Source: Peptococcaceae bacterium UBA5752
GTDB taxonomy: Bacteria > Bacillota > Dehalobacteriia > UBA4068
Reading direction: 5' to 3'
Assembly: GCA_002419055.1 (NCBI GenBank)
Contig: DIFI01000013.1
Coordinates: forward strand, 106,758 to 170,757
Length of the DNA stretch: 64,000 bases
This document shows, piece by piece, positions 7,401-16,242 of this stretch. The notes below the pieces were generated by a model, which saw only the letters and a list, made by a program, of their open reading frames with translations, did no database searches and had not been told where the DNA came from. Numbering within the stretch: the first letter of the stretch is position 1; each line of letters begins with the position of its first letter. A program made the translations under genes and the position numbers.

Positions 7401-9789
7401 TATTTGACGCATCGCCTACTAGGTTAAACTTATCGCCCATCGGGTCTGTAACCACGGCGCTGGTGGCGGCATAGGAAATGTTAGAAGCAATGTCAGTGTA
7501 GATCGCTGAAAGCGTTGTTGAATCCGTCGTGTTAAAGAAATGATTGGCATCGGTTGCACAGCTTTGCAAAGTGGATGTGCCTGTTGTACCCGCGCTTAAT
7601 GCGATGGTGTAAACTTTATAACCGGCGGTCTTGGCGTTCTGCGCTTCATTGATGGCACTGGTATTATGATTTACAGTGCTTGATATTTTGGCTGATACAA
7701 CTCCGTGCGTTGCGCAATTATAATTATTATATGTATATGTATAATTGGCCGTGCTGGAACCGGTATAGCCGATGACAGCCCCGTCAATAAATGAGTTGTA
7801 GCCGCTCTTTAAGGTGCCCGTTCCTACATGGTTAGTGGCTGTATGGTTATTCCAAGTAACCGAACTATAACTACTTGCATCGGGATAGTTGCTTTGCGTC
7901 GCATCGCCGTCGCTCAAAAATACGATGTACTTATTGCTGGCGGTGCTGCTTGCCAGTAATTGCTCCGCTTCATAAAATCCGTCCTGAGTATTGGTAGCAT
8001 AATCTGATGAAAGAGCATTGATTGCAGTTGTCAATGTGGATGCGCTGCTGGTAAATGCTTGCCTTACCGCCCCATTGCTGCTAAAGCTCACCAACGCTAT
8101 GCGGGTATTGCCGCTGTTGCCGGGCGGTAACAGATTATTAACAAAATTAATTGCTGCAGCCTTCGCGTTCACTAATCTGCTACTTTGGTCCATACTCAAC
8201 GAGCAGTCGACGACCAAAATAACATCGGAAGAGGTTACGAGATCCTTGGCATCAACGCGCACATTGACTAACCATGATCCGTTACCCTGCGCTGTCGCTG
8301 TTTTGTGCAGATAAACCTCGCCAGGAACAACATCATCATTATTTTCTTGTTCATTCCACTGAGCGAAAAGAGTATGCGTCGTACTAACAGTAACCACAGT
8401 ATCTGCTGTGATTTTTGCACCTCCTGACGCTGCCGTATACCAACCTTTAAAATCGTAACCGGATTTTGATACCGTTGGCAACGTTCCGTAGTTTGATCCT
8501 ATAGCCAAACTAATGTCATCCGGGGTAGGCGTGCCGCCCTGTGTATTGAATTTTACCGTAACTGCCTCAGTCCAATGAGCAAACAACGTATGATCTGCTG
8601 TCGCTATTACCTCGGTATCTTCTGTAACCAGCGTTTCGTCCGGAGCATCCGTATACCAGCCGGCAAAAATAAAGCCATCCTTGGTCACCGTCGGCAGGGT
8701 GCCGTAATCTTGCCCAATGATAACGGCCTTACTCGCCGGATCAGGTGTCGAACCATCCTGCGAATCAAAACCTGCCGTGACGGCCCACTGAGCAAACAGC
8801 GTATGATCGGAGGCGGTAGTAACCTCAGTATCTTCTGTAACAAACTCCCCACCTACAGTATCTGTAGACCAACCGGCAAAAATATAGCCATCCTTTGTCG
8901 CCGTTGGCAGTGTTCCGTAATCGGACCCGTATGTAACATTAATATTTGCCGGCGCCGGATCTACGCCGCCCTGTGTATTAAAACTTACTTCATATTGATT
9001 GGCAACCCAAACTGCATACAGCGTTACATCGTCATTCGGCATCGGGAATGTTTCGGTGCCGCTGCCGGTATATACGGCTGTATCACCGCTGTCATCTGTA
9101 TCCCAACCGGAAAAAGCATAGCCCTCATTTAACATAGAGCCCGCAGACATAATAGTAACGGTACTGCCTCCGGTATATGAATTGTTATCAACCGGAGCGT
9201 CTGTTCCGCCGTTTGCATCATATGTTACGGTGTTAGCTTCGGTGTAGTAAACCTTAACCTGAACATGGTCAAGGCGATTATTGTTACCTGAGGATGTAAC
9301 GCAAACGCTAAGGTTATTGATATTATCTGCTGTCCAGTCGCTATATCCCCAAGTATTAGTATCGCCACCAAGAACAATGTATGTATCAGTATCGTTATTC
9401 GTCAGGGCACTGGAAGTTATTGAATTTCCAGCGGTAGCCGAATCGTTATATAGTTGGACACTAAATGTACGTGTGCCACCGCCAGGCTGTCTTATGGCGT
9501 CAATACGTACTTCAATACCATCTATTTTTGCTCCTTCCGGCACTGAAAAATCATCAAACGAATAGGTTGCATAACTGTTGTTATTAAAAACAGCATAATA
9601 ATCATCTTGATCTAACGCATAGTCTGCATGATCAACACCGCTTGATTCAACAATACCAGTCGCATCGTTCCAACCCGAATTTGCTGCATACGCCAGTCCC
9701 GTAAAAACAATACTTAATGCTAAAACCATAAAAAACAAAACGATGAATTTCTTACTTTTTATCCCCATAATATTAGTTTGATTAACCAT
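4480..9789 (-). CDS. Giant surface adhesin: InlB repeats, vWA, MBG repeats, three SLH domains
   Basis: 1769-residue exported cell-surface protein. In order: signal peptide (about 1-35, ending AYAA); a beta-sandwich-like region (36-185); four InlB/Listeria-Bacteroides repeats (186-490, each ending in a YAVW/AQW/AHW type motif); a von Willebrand A domain (about 515-775) with the MIDAS motif DCSLS; a beta-sandwich linker; several MBG-type repeats (about 960-1530, recurring KTYDGHSYGV and SKTYGAADPAFTGTV patterns); and three C-terminal SLH domains (about 1555-1750; GYPDGDIRP, GYPDGTFRP, GYEDGTFRP) that should bind secondary cell-wall polymer. It probably mediates adhesion. ATG 9789 follows an AAAGGTGA; an ATG seven codons in is the alternative. 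It is divergent from the response regulator at 10123, which may control it. Confidence 0.9.
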   Translation of the reverse strand: MVNQTNIMGIKSKKFIVLFFMVLALSIVFTGLAYAANSGWNDATGIVESSGVDHADYALDQDDYYAVFNNNSYATYSFDDFSVPEGAKIDGIEVRIDAIRQPGGGTRTFSVQLYNDSATAGNSITSSALTNNDTDTYIVLGGDTNTWGYSDWTADNINNLSVCVTSSGNNNRLDHVQVKVYYTEANTVTYDANGGTDAPVDNNSYTGGSTVTIMSAGSMLNEGYAFSGWDTDDSGDTAVYTGSGTETFPMPNDDVTLYAVWVANQYEVSFNTQGGVDPAPANINVTYGSDYGTLPTATKDGYIFAGWSTDTVGGEFVTEDTEVTTASDHTLFAQWAVTAGFDSQDGSTPDPASKAVIIGQDYGTLPTVTKDGFIFAGWYTDAPDETLVTEDTEVIATADHTLFAHWTEAVTVKFNTQGGTPTPDDISLAIGSNYGTLPTVSKSGYDFKGWYTAASGGAKITADTVVTVSTTHTLFAQWNEQENNDDVVPGEVYLHKTATAQGNGSWLVNVRVDAKDLVTSSDVILVVDCSLSMDQSSRLVNAKAAAINFVNNLLPPGNSGNTRIALVSFSSNGAVRQAFTSSASTLTTAINALSSDYATNTQDGFYEAEQLLASSTASNKYIVFLSDGDATQSNYPDASSYSSVTWNNHTATNHVGTGTLKSGYNSFIDGAVIGYTGSSTANYTYTYNNYNCATHGVVSAKISSTVNHNTSAINEAQNAKTAGYKVYTIALSAGTTGTSTLQSCATDANHFFNTTDSTTLSAIYTDIASNISYAATSAVVTDPMGDKFNLVGDASNITITDKNGNVVGTASYNAATETITWNIGTITEAMSPIKMSYYVTIDPSALPGVTYPTNKETPMSYKDVDGDSTIKQFPIPEAGVNAGTVYVNCYLVDSHGHMITDLGLVTSDRTQAKVLQSTSTTVAYGDTLHVVADSTISVGGKTYAFYSSHSQCDDSPQDILINSANSQVYLYYAYKETADNISAAGYNEVYDGAAHSITVNGADAYTLYYSTDQSTWKTTKPTYTNVTNGAVTVYVQARNGEALVATTSATVNITKANVTIDVANSSKAFGQSDPIFIGTAVGLVNNTDLGTIIYTRTNAGINDVGTYTDVLDASYTANGNYNVTVTKGDFVITKSDFMTVGADNVVKTYDGHSYGVSATASVAGSTIKYWDGTGYTLDASPTRTNVGELEVKFQATNPNYETKEGQATVTINKAAATITVADKSKTYGAADPAFTGTVVGLVDEDDLGTVTYSRIGDDEDAGTYADVLNAAFTANGNYEVTVVKGDFTVDKATVTIDVADSSKVFGESDPIFIGTVSGLVNDDDLGSISYNRANATVNDAGTYTEVISAAYTANSNYNVKVIKGDFVIFKSEFMTVGAENVVKIYDGQSYGVNATSNVSGATIKYWDGSDYTLTSSPTQTNVGTLIIKFQATDNNYYTVIGQATVTIDPAKITVTADAKTKYKGNADPAFTYTYTNGVNNEVPMFSGALSRDPGEVNGNYLINQNTLALIDNTSTGFIAKNYTLQYVSAFLTIKNKPTTTIDDEVPLSGGLEKEDHFAYIKGYPDGDIRPLGEITREEVATIFYRLLIDDVRDQFYTDKNTFSDVEASRWSNKAISTLAAGGIITGYPDGTFRPEEPITRAEFATIAARFDELSYTGTDKFSDIADHWAAKYINSSSEKGWIKGYEDGTFRPDNNITRAESVTLINRVLERLVNEAGLHANTKYWPDIVKSDWFYFDILESTNSHNYERALPTDVEAWTSITANKVWNE

Positions 9790-9819
9790 TATTTCATTTC
9801 ACCTTTCCATAAATATTCA

Positions 9820-9906
9820 CTATACTTCCGAAAACATATATAATAATAGGTTCGGTAAATCGGCTTGCAGCTGTTCGCGTAAATGACCACGACCTTTAAT
9901 TACCAA
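9820..9906 (-). CDS. Possible 28-residue leader peptide upstream of adhesin
   Basis: Short reading frame TTG 9906 to TAG 9820 encoding MVIKGRGHLREQLQADLPNL followed by LLYMFSEV. An AGGAG lies eight bases before the TTG, an unusually good ribosome binding site for a random frame. It ends about 30 bases before the adhesin start and could be a leader peptide, a small protein, or a remnant of a longer gene. No family recognised; the TTG start weakens the case. Confidence 0.3.
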   Translation of the reverse strand: MVIKGRGHLREQLQADLPNLLLYMFSEV

Positions 9907-10122
9907 GATTACCACTCCTAATAAATAAAATTATATCAGCATATATGAGTATAAAAAATAATGGGATTTATTGCATCGCCCAAAAGGGTGATTTTCATTA
10001 GGGAAATATTTCGATAAATTTTGATAATATCATACTGTAACTGTGAATATTAATGTATTATTAATTATTGTATATTATTATGTAGCATGTTATAATATCA
10101 TAAGATGACAGGGGTGACAAAT

Positions 10123-10740
10123 ATGATAAGAATCATGATCGTAGAAGATCAGACTGTTATGCGGGATGCGCTTAAAAACAACCTATCAATTGTCGAAGAT
10201 TTTGAAATTGTGGCAACATTAGGTGATTCTGACGTTGCCGTTTTATTCTGTGATAAAATTGATGTTGATTTGATATTAATGGACGTTTGCACCGAAAACG
10301 ACTCAAGCGGCTTGGAGGCAGCCTCTGTAATCAAAAAAAAATATCCCAATATTAAAATAGTTATGATGACCGGTATTCCTGAAATAACCTTTATAAACAA
10401 AGCTAAGGAAGCCAAGGCAGACAGCTTCTTATATAAATCAGTAAAAATTGAAGAACTTATCAGGTGTATACGCGACACCATGACCGGTATCTCATGTTAT
10501 CCTTCCAACCCTACTCGGCAACTAGTACATAAAAACGATCATTTTACCGAAAGAGAAATGGAAATATTGCGACTGCTTTGCTCAGGTATGACACGCTCTG
10601 AGCTGCCTGAGGTATTAGGAATTTCCGAAAACTCCGTAAAGACCCATATCTCTAACCTGCTATCCAAAACAGGTTACACAAAAATATCAAAACTGGCGTT
10701 ATACGCAGTTTCAAGTGGATTAATTTATCCCAAAATATAA
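10123..10740 (+). CDS. NarL/LuxR-type response regulator
   Basis: 205-residue DNA-binding response regulator. The receiver domain (about 1-115) has the acidic pair in IVEDQ, the phospho-acceptor Asp in LILMDVCTE and the conserved Lys in FLYKSV. The C-terminal LuxR-type HTH (about 138-200) includes FTEREMEILRLLCSGMTRSEL and ENSVKTHISNLLSKTG. ATG 10123 is preferred over the in-frame ATG 10105 because AGGGGTG sits seven bases before it. It converges with a kinase gene of matching (NarX/DesK) type at 10854, the likely partner, and diverges from the adhesin, a plausible target. Confidence 0.9.
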   Translation: MIRIMIVEDQTVMRDALKNNLSIVEDFEIVATLGDSDVAVLFCDKIDVDLILMDVCTENDSSGLEAASVIKKKYPNIKIVMMTGIPEITFINKAKEAKADSFLYKSVKIEELIRCIRDTMTGISCYPSNPTRQLVHKNDHFTEREMEILRLLCSGMTRSELPEVLGISENSVKTHISNLLSKTGYTKISKLALYAVSSGLIYPKI

Positions 10741-10769
10741 ATACCGCGGTTTCATCAGACCCGCGGTAT
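10741..10769 (+). terminator. Hairpin after response regulator
   Basis: ATACCGCGG (10741-10749) pairs with CCGCGGTAT (10761-10769) directly after the stop codon. Confidence 0.65.
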
Positions 10770-10817
10770 GACTTTTGTGATTTTAGTTAGAATTGACAGA
10801 TATTTATGCCATATTAA

Positions 10818-10839
10818 GCATATCACTTTTGTGATATGC
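10818..10839 (-). terminator. Hairpin at the convergent gene ends
   Basis: GCATATCAC (10818-10826), four T, then GTGATATGC (10831-10839). It lies 15 bases beyond the stop of the minus-strand kinase gene and likely terminates it. Confidence 0.6.
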
Positions 10840-10853
10840 TATTTTAATAATGT

Positions 10854-12284
10854 CTATTTGATGGGAATTTTAGCTTTAATACAAAAAGTTGGCTTAGTTA
10901 TAATTGTTAATGAGCCGTTAACCTCGTCAAGCCAATAACGCATGCTGCCAATACCTCCACCTTCATTTATATCTTCCGAAGAGAACACTCCATTATTTGA
11001 TATTTCCATAGTGATATATTCCGTCTCATACGATATTTCCACTTTGATTTCTGTTGCTTGAGAATGACGAACAGCATTAATAGTTGCTTCTTTGATTATC
11101 CTATACATCAGCAACGCATATTCATTATTTTCCGGTAATGCTCCGTTGACTGTTATTATAATTCCAATATGATTAAAAGAAGAAATTATACTATTCAATA
11201 ATTTGTCAGGTGACACTACATCTTCTTCTCTGATTTCAGACATCCAGTTTGATATAAATTTATCTAATTTATTTAAATCTAGGGGCGTATTATCTTGGGT
11301 GGTCAATAGCTGATGAATTATTGATATATGGTACCCAAATACATCATGAACATTATGCTTGATACGATTAAATTCTTCCTCTCGTTTAATATTTTCTAAA
11401 TTGTCATATATGTAAAGTAAAGTGTCTCGTTTTTGTCTAATATTATAATTATCGGTCTCTAATTTTTGAATAATCTGGTCTATCTCCGTCATATCGGCAG
11501 CGAATATTTGGGCGTATGCTTTATCACCGACTGCGATGGTATCTTTACTAAATGCCCAAGACCGACCATCAGGCATACGAAATAGCAACTGTTCTCCAAG
11601 GATTATTTTTTTAATTTGATCATTTTTTTGAAAGTGATTTAAAAAAATCCAAAATTTCTTCGCATTTAAGATATAATGACCTGTAATCATTTTACCAAGA
11701 TTAAGCATAGTCTTATTGATTAATATAATTCTTCCGTTTTGTTGGCTAAACAAAAGTCCTTCAGGAAAACTGTCCAGACTTTCCTTAAAAGTTAAGCGAG
11801 TTATACTATGTCCTAACCGTCTATATTCTATAATCGATAGAATTACTGCTCGAACTCCTAAAAACAATAACGATAAAATAAGAAAGAGTACGTATAAATT
11901 GTCATGAAGTATATCAAAGCAAGGCAAAGTAATTATAATAAACATCACAGTTATCACAGAGTATGGAGAATGATTACGAGTAAATATAACTATGCCAATA
12001 AAGATTGTTAAAATTGAAATCCATCGGATACCAAACCACTGGGCATAAAGCACATTTCCTTCCATTAACTGCAAATAGATGGTTATTATTTCCAAGTTAA
12101 GAATAAGTAAATGAATATCTATTCCTGCTTCAAATAATCTGTATAATATTTTTTTAGGATCAAATTCTTTTAAGAAAGCAAAAAAAACAAGTATGGTTTG
12201 GGCTATTAATACAAATATTGCAAATATGACCAACAAAAAAAGTATTGTGGAGGGAACAATATATAAGCTATTCACTAATATCAT
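10854..12284 (-). CDS. Membrane sensor histidine kinase (NarX/DesK type)
   Basis: 476-residue membrane kinase. Five or six hydrophobic helices fill residues 1-165, a PAS-like segment follows (about 175-300), then a HisKA_3-type dimerisation helix with the phospho-accepting His in RIKHNVHDVFGYHISII, and an HATPase domain with N-box KEATINAVRHSQA and G-box NEGGGIGSMRYWL. The domain type matches the LuxR-family regulator at 10123. Its first codons overlap the end of the upstream sensor gene by 17 bases, implying translational coupling. The signal is unknown; the upstream protein with its large external domain may supply it. Confidence 0.85.
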   Translation of the reverse strand: MILVNSLYIVPSTILFLLVIFAIFVLIAQTILVFFAFLKEFDPKKILYRLFEAGIDIHLLILNLEIITIYLQLMEGNVLYAQWFGIRWISILTIFIGIVIFTRNHSPYSVITVMFIIITLPCFDILHDNLYVLFLILSLLFLGVRAVILSIIEYRRLGHSITRLTFKESLDSFPEGLLFSQQNGRIILINKTMLNLGKMITGHYILNAKKFWIFLNHFQKNDQIKKIILGEQLLFRMPDGRSWAFSKDTIAVGDKAYAQIFAADMTEIDQIIQKLETDNYNIRQKRDTLLYIYDNLENIKREEEFNRIKHNVHDVFGYHISIIHQLLTTQDNTPLDLNKLDKFISNWMSEIREEDVVSPDKLLNSIISSFNHIGIIITVNGALPENNEYALLMYRIIKEATINAVRHSQATEIKVEISYETEYITMEISNNGVFSSEDINEGGGIGSMRYWLDEVNGSLTIITKPTFCIKAKIPIK

Positions 12285-14811
12285 CTCCCTTCGGTATTTC
12301 TAATACAAAATTAAACTGATTATCATCTTCGTTTTTTTCTATTTTTACAAGACCATCCGCTCTCCTAATCTGAGATAATAACGACTCCGACAAAGAAAAG
12401 TATTCCGAAGAAATAGATTCTTCTAATTCAATATCAACAAATATCACCAATCTAATTTTGTTTTCACCCAATACAAATTGCCAAAAAATAAAGCTACCAT
12501 TATATGGTAGTATTTTATCTAATAAATGTTGAAAATAATCATAAAATATCATGGCAGTTTCATATAATACTAATCCTGCGGGAGAATTACTGTTTGATCC
12601 ATCTATACCTGCCGCTTTAGCACTATCCAATGATTCTGAACAAGCTTGTGTTATATCACCAAATAGAAGATAACCATTATTACGACTAATCAAAAGCAGG
12701 TTCATTTTTCTTTTGATATAACAAATCAGCAAATTCAGTTTCGCCATAATATATTTATCACGCTGCTGTTCTTCAGGATTTTCAGTCTGTGGTATTGAAG
12801 AAATCAATTCACGAACTGTTGCCATTTCTCCTCCAACAGCATTTTCTAATTTATTATAAATTATATTTCTCCATTTAATTTCCAAAAGTCCGCCTTTTAC
12901 TTGATTTTCTTTTGTTAGGATTTCATTATCTTCATATATCTGGTAAGAAATCATTTCTAAAGCCTCTTTTAATTGTTTCAAGTTTCGCGTATCTTTTTGC
13001 CACACGGCATATCCACCATGTACCGGCTTAGAAGAAATCAATATATGTTCATCTATCAAAAGATTGGTTACAGCTTTTTGTTCTGCAATTAATTTCTTAG
13101 TCGAAGAATCCAAAGGTGTAGCCTTCCCTGCCTTATATGCTAAAGATAAATCGTGTTTTAATATCTGCATATTCATATTTGCTGCTTTAAAAACTTTCAC
13201 ATATTGAATATTGCTAGGCATCAAACCGCTGCCTAGGCAAGACTCCCAATATAGAAGAATCAAAATATCGATAATGAATCCCATTTCAGTATTGAAGATA
13301 AAATCTACTCGTTGTATGTATAAAATACAATATATAACCATTATAACGACAATGGTGCAAGGAATACAAATACGCCATCTTACCGGTGAACGCCAACATC
13401 TGCTAAATAGCATTGCCAAATTGCCAAAACAAAGTGAACTAACCCAAACTAGAATAATCCAGAACCCTTGGCCGTATTGATAATCTAACTGCCCTTCTAA
13501 ACCATTAATAGGGAATATAAAAATTAAATGATGATAATCATTTGTTAAAACAAGCAAAAACAATCCCAGTGTTATACTGAAAGCTAAATTAAACCATAAT
13601 GTAGAATTATTTTTTTCAGGAAGTTGGTTGATTGACCAAGCAACCAAAAGTCCCAATACAGGAACCAGCAATTCGGGCAGAAAATAGGAATACCATAATA
13701 ATCGTGATACTCGTGTTATATCGTAGGGGGAAAGCAGTACATATACACAATGTATAATCACCCCAAAAAGTAAACAATAAACTATATAAAGTAAACCTTT
13801 TTGAATCCCTTTATTAACTATTCTTAATACTAAAGACGCACCCCAGGAGATAATTATTATTAATAATATCAGGTAATATATGATATTTCCTTGTCCATCA
13901 TCTGCTAAATTTTGATGTGCCACAGTGATGTAGCGACTAACTTCACCGGAAATATCTTTGCAGGACTGAGAAAATGCTTTAGTGTTGGTTACAAATTTAG
14001 CATTATCATAGACTGAAGCATCAGGATAGATATCCTGATCGCAATTTCCGTTTGCCAAACGATAACCGGCATTAATAAGGTCACTCTCCAGTTTTTCTTC
14101 ATCAATAACTAGTTTTTCTGTTGACAACAACCCTTTCACAAAGGTCAACGTTCCCTCAACCGGAACAACTATTTCAATATTTCTACCTGATTTTATCAGC
14201 GATGCAGCCTGATAATCAAACATAATTGCTACCGAAGCATTGGCAAAATACTGATCCTTCTCTTTTTCAATATCTATTGTTTCGTCCAGTATTAGTCTAT
14301 TTTCATTATTGAGCTTAGACAAAAGAAACATACACTGATCCAATTGAAAATCCGGACCGTCCAGAGCACGCGATATGGCAAGCAGCGAATATTTATAATT
14401 ATAAGTATTAGATATATTTACAACATCAGGTACACTAAGTAAGTCATACCAACCGTTAATTTTTGAATCAGTTTTATCCTTGTCAACAGCAATTATGACT
14501 GTAGCCATATAATGAGGATACCAGTAATCAGCTTTGCCTATTTGTAAATACGGATTTGCTTGAGTATCAAATGCTTCAACTGCGATAACATTATTTTCAA
14601 AACGGCTTAATACTGCGTTAGAATTATCAGTCTTAATAGTTCTGTCAGATATATTATCATAAAGACTGGGAACATACCCTGATGAGCTATCTTGACTACA
14701 TACAATGTCTGCTTTGCTTGCTTTCATGAATATCTGATAATACCCAAGAAATATGAAGCAGGAGCACAGTATAACAATAAATGGAACTAACATATATTTT
14801 TTCTTTTTCAT
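12268..14811 (-). CDS. Binding-protein-like multi-TM sensor with kinase-like but motif-poor C-terminus
   Basis: 847-residue membrane protein. One N-terminal hydrophobic anchor (about 5-30); a large external region (30-310) that reads like an extracellular solute-binding protein (GKADYWYPHYMATVIIAVDK, SVAIMFDYQAASLI); about seven membrane helices (315-545); and a ~290-residue cytoplasmic part. That part looks like a kinase module in layout, but I see no H-box, N-box or glycine-rich ATP lid, so it may be catalytically dead. ATG 14811 is chosen over the in-frame start at 14865 because GGAAGGAGGGGGAG immediately precedes it. It overlaps the active kinase gene downstream and probably forms a sensory complex with it. 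The ligand is unknown. Confidence 0.7.
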   Translation of the reverse strand: MKKKKYMLVPFIVILCSCFIFLGYYQIFMKASKADIVCSQDSSSGYVPSLYDNISDRTIKTDNSNAVLSRFENNVIAVEAFDTQANPYLQIGKADYWYPHYMATVIIAVDKDKTDSKINGWYDLLSVPDVVNISNTYNYKYSLLAISRALDGPDFQLDQCMFLLSKLNNENRLILDETIDIEKEKDQYFANASVAIMFDYQAASLIKSGRNIEIVVPVEGTLTFVKGLLSTEKLVIDEEKLESDLINAGYRLANGNCDQDIYPDASVYDNAKFVTNTKAFSQSCKDISGEVSRYITVAHQNLADDGQGNIIYYLILLIIIISWGASLVLRIVNKGIQKGLLYIVYCLLFGVIIHCVYVLLSPYDITRVSRLLWYSYFLPELLVPVLGLLVAWSINQLPEKNNSTLWFNLAFSITLGLFLLVLTNDYHHLIFIFPINGLEGQLDYQYGQGFWIILVWVSSLCFGNLAMLFSRCWRSPVRWRICIPCTIVVIMVIYCILYIQRVDFIFNTEMGFIIDILILLYWESCLGSGLMPSNIQYVKVFKAANMNMQILKHDLSLAYKAGKATPLDSSTKKLIAEQKAVTNLLIDEHILISSKPVHGGYAVWQKDTRNLKQLKEALEMISYQIYEDNEILTKENQVKGGLLEIKWRNIIYNKLENAVGGEMATVRELISSIPQTENPEEQQRDKYIMAKLNLLICYIKRKMNLLLISRNNGYLLFGDITQACSESLDSAKAAGIDGSNSNSPAGLVLYETAMIFYDYFQHLLDKILPYNGSFIFWQFVLGENKIRLVIFVDIELEESISSEYFSLSESLLSQIRRADGLVKIEKNEDDNQFNFVLEIPKGDDISE

Positions 14812-15114
14812 GCTCCCCCTCCTTCCTGTTGAGTAAGAAAACAATAAAACGTCATATCTTGACAAGCATTATATCATTGTTAGAATATATTTTCAATTTC
14901 CTTTCGTGCATAAGCTTTTGAGCAGCAATTGATTAAGAATGACAACAGAAATCACTATTGCAACCGGTTTCATTGTCATGCCAAATTCTGCTGATTAGAC
15001 ATAATATAGCATTGTTTACAAAATATTATGGATTTAGGAACAAATAAGTAATTTCGTTAATCTAAATTGTATATATAAAAGAAAAGCAAATAATGGTCAT
15101 AAGGAGAAAAGGAT
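14812..15114. other. Divergent promoter region, no gene seen
   Basis: About 300 AT-rich bases between the minus-strand sensor and the plus-strand SLH-BsuPI gene. It should hold both promoters. A TTGACA at about 14859 has no convincing -10 at the right distance, and I recognise no structured RNA. Confidence 0.4.
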
Positions 15115-16158
15115 ATGAAAAAAATTATTCTATTATTGATTCTCATATTTTCTTTGCTGATTTCGACATCTTCGGTAATAGCAGCCGAAACAACGGATAA
15201 TTCGCAAACGACGGCAATTGAACAAAGCAAATATCAAGATATATCGGGCTGCTGGTTTGAAAACTCAGTAGAAAAATACGGTTACCCCGATATTTTCGCT
15301 AACAGCAATCAGATGTTCTACCCTAATAATAAAATAACAAAAATGGAGTTCGTGCGGATGCTTCATCAAGCATTGAATATAAATATTAATTACTTTGCCG
15401 CAACCAACATAAGCGATTATTTTAATGATGTTGATAACGGTGATATCGGGGCAAGCGAACTTTATGATTTAGTAACATCCGGTATCGTAGATAAAGAAAA
15501 CAGTTTCGGACCAGATGAGCAGCTAGACAGGGATGAAATGGTACATTATATCATCAATGCGCTTGATTATGTTACCAATGGTGAATACGCGATGATCCTA
15601 ATAATGCCAGTACCGTTTGCCGATGACGCCCAAATCAATACCTATTATAAAAACGATATCGTGAAAGCCGTAGTATTGAAAATAATCAACGGCAGAGGCA
15701 ACAATATGCTGTATCCCAATCAGGGAGCAACCCGTGCGGAAGCAGTTACAGTCGTAGATCGGCTAGTGACTTTGTTAGACGATTTTAATACCGATGTTGC
15801 GGTTGAAACAACAGCAACTGAGACTAACAACGGACTGCAAATGACACTTGCTATCACAAATAATAGTGATACTACTATTACTATCGATCATAGTTCAGGC
15901 CAAAAATACGATTTTGACTTGTTAGATGCCCAAGGTGAAACTTTATACTGTTGGTCCGCCGATAAAGCATTTATGATGATGATGACTACAACGCAGATAG
16001 CGCCCGGCGAAAAAATTGAATTTACTGAAGTGCTTGATAATCAAACTTATCAACCAATCAAAGCTAAGGTTAATTCTGTCAAGGTATATATAATCGGTAC
16101 ATCGCAAGACTTTACAATTAATTCGAATGGCTATACGGCTATTTTTACCGTTAATTAA
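15115..16158 (+). CDS. Secreted SLH protein with BsuPI-like C-terminal domain
   Basis: 347-residue exported protein. Signal peptide 1-24 (ending VIAAE). Residues about 40-220 hold SLH-like repeats (YPDIFANSNQMFYPNNKITKMEF, PDEQLDRDEMVHYI, MLYPNQGATRAEAVTVV), which should tether it to the cell wall. Residues about 235-347 match the intracellular proteinase inhibitor BsuPI fold (GQKYDFDLLDAQG, YCWSADKAF, IAPGEKIEF). That domain also occurs in exported proteins, so inhibition of proteases is only a possibility. Start has AAGGAG nine bases upstream. Followed by a perfect bidirectional terminator. Confidence 0.8.
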   Translation: MKKIILLLILIFSLLISTSSVIAAETTDNSQTTAIEQSKYQDISGCWFENSVEKYGYPDIFANSNQMFYPNNKITKMEFVRMLHQALNININYFAATNISDYFNDVDNGDIGASELYDLVTSGIVDKENSFGPDEQLDRDEMVHYIINALDYVTNGEYAMILIMPVPFADDAQINTYYKNDIVKAVVLKIINGRGNNMLYPNQGATRAEAVTVVDRLVTLLDDFNTDVAVETTATETNNGLQMTLAITNNSDTTITIDHSSGQKYDFDLLDAQGETLYCWSADKAFMMMMTTTQIAPGEKIEFTEVLDNQTYQPIKAKVNSVKVYIIGTSQDFTINSNGYTAIFTVN

Positions 16159-16187
16159 TTGTAATTTCTTAATATACTAAACATACA

Positions 16188-16217
16188 AAAACGGGGAGCA
16201 AATTTGCTCCCCGTTTT
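16188..16217. terminator. Bidirectional terminator between convergent SLH genes
   Basis: Perfect 30-base palindrome: AAAACGGGGAGCAAA (16188-16202) with TTTGCTCCCCGTTTT (16203-16217). A-rich and T-rich flanks let it serve both the 15115 and 16243 genes. Confidence 0.9.
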
Positions 16218-16242
16218 ATATTCACTATTATATTTACTAGTC

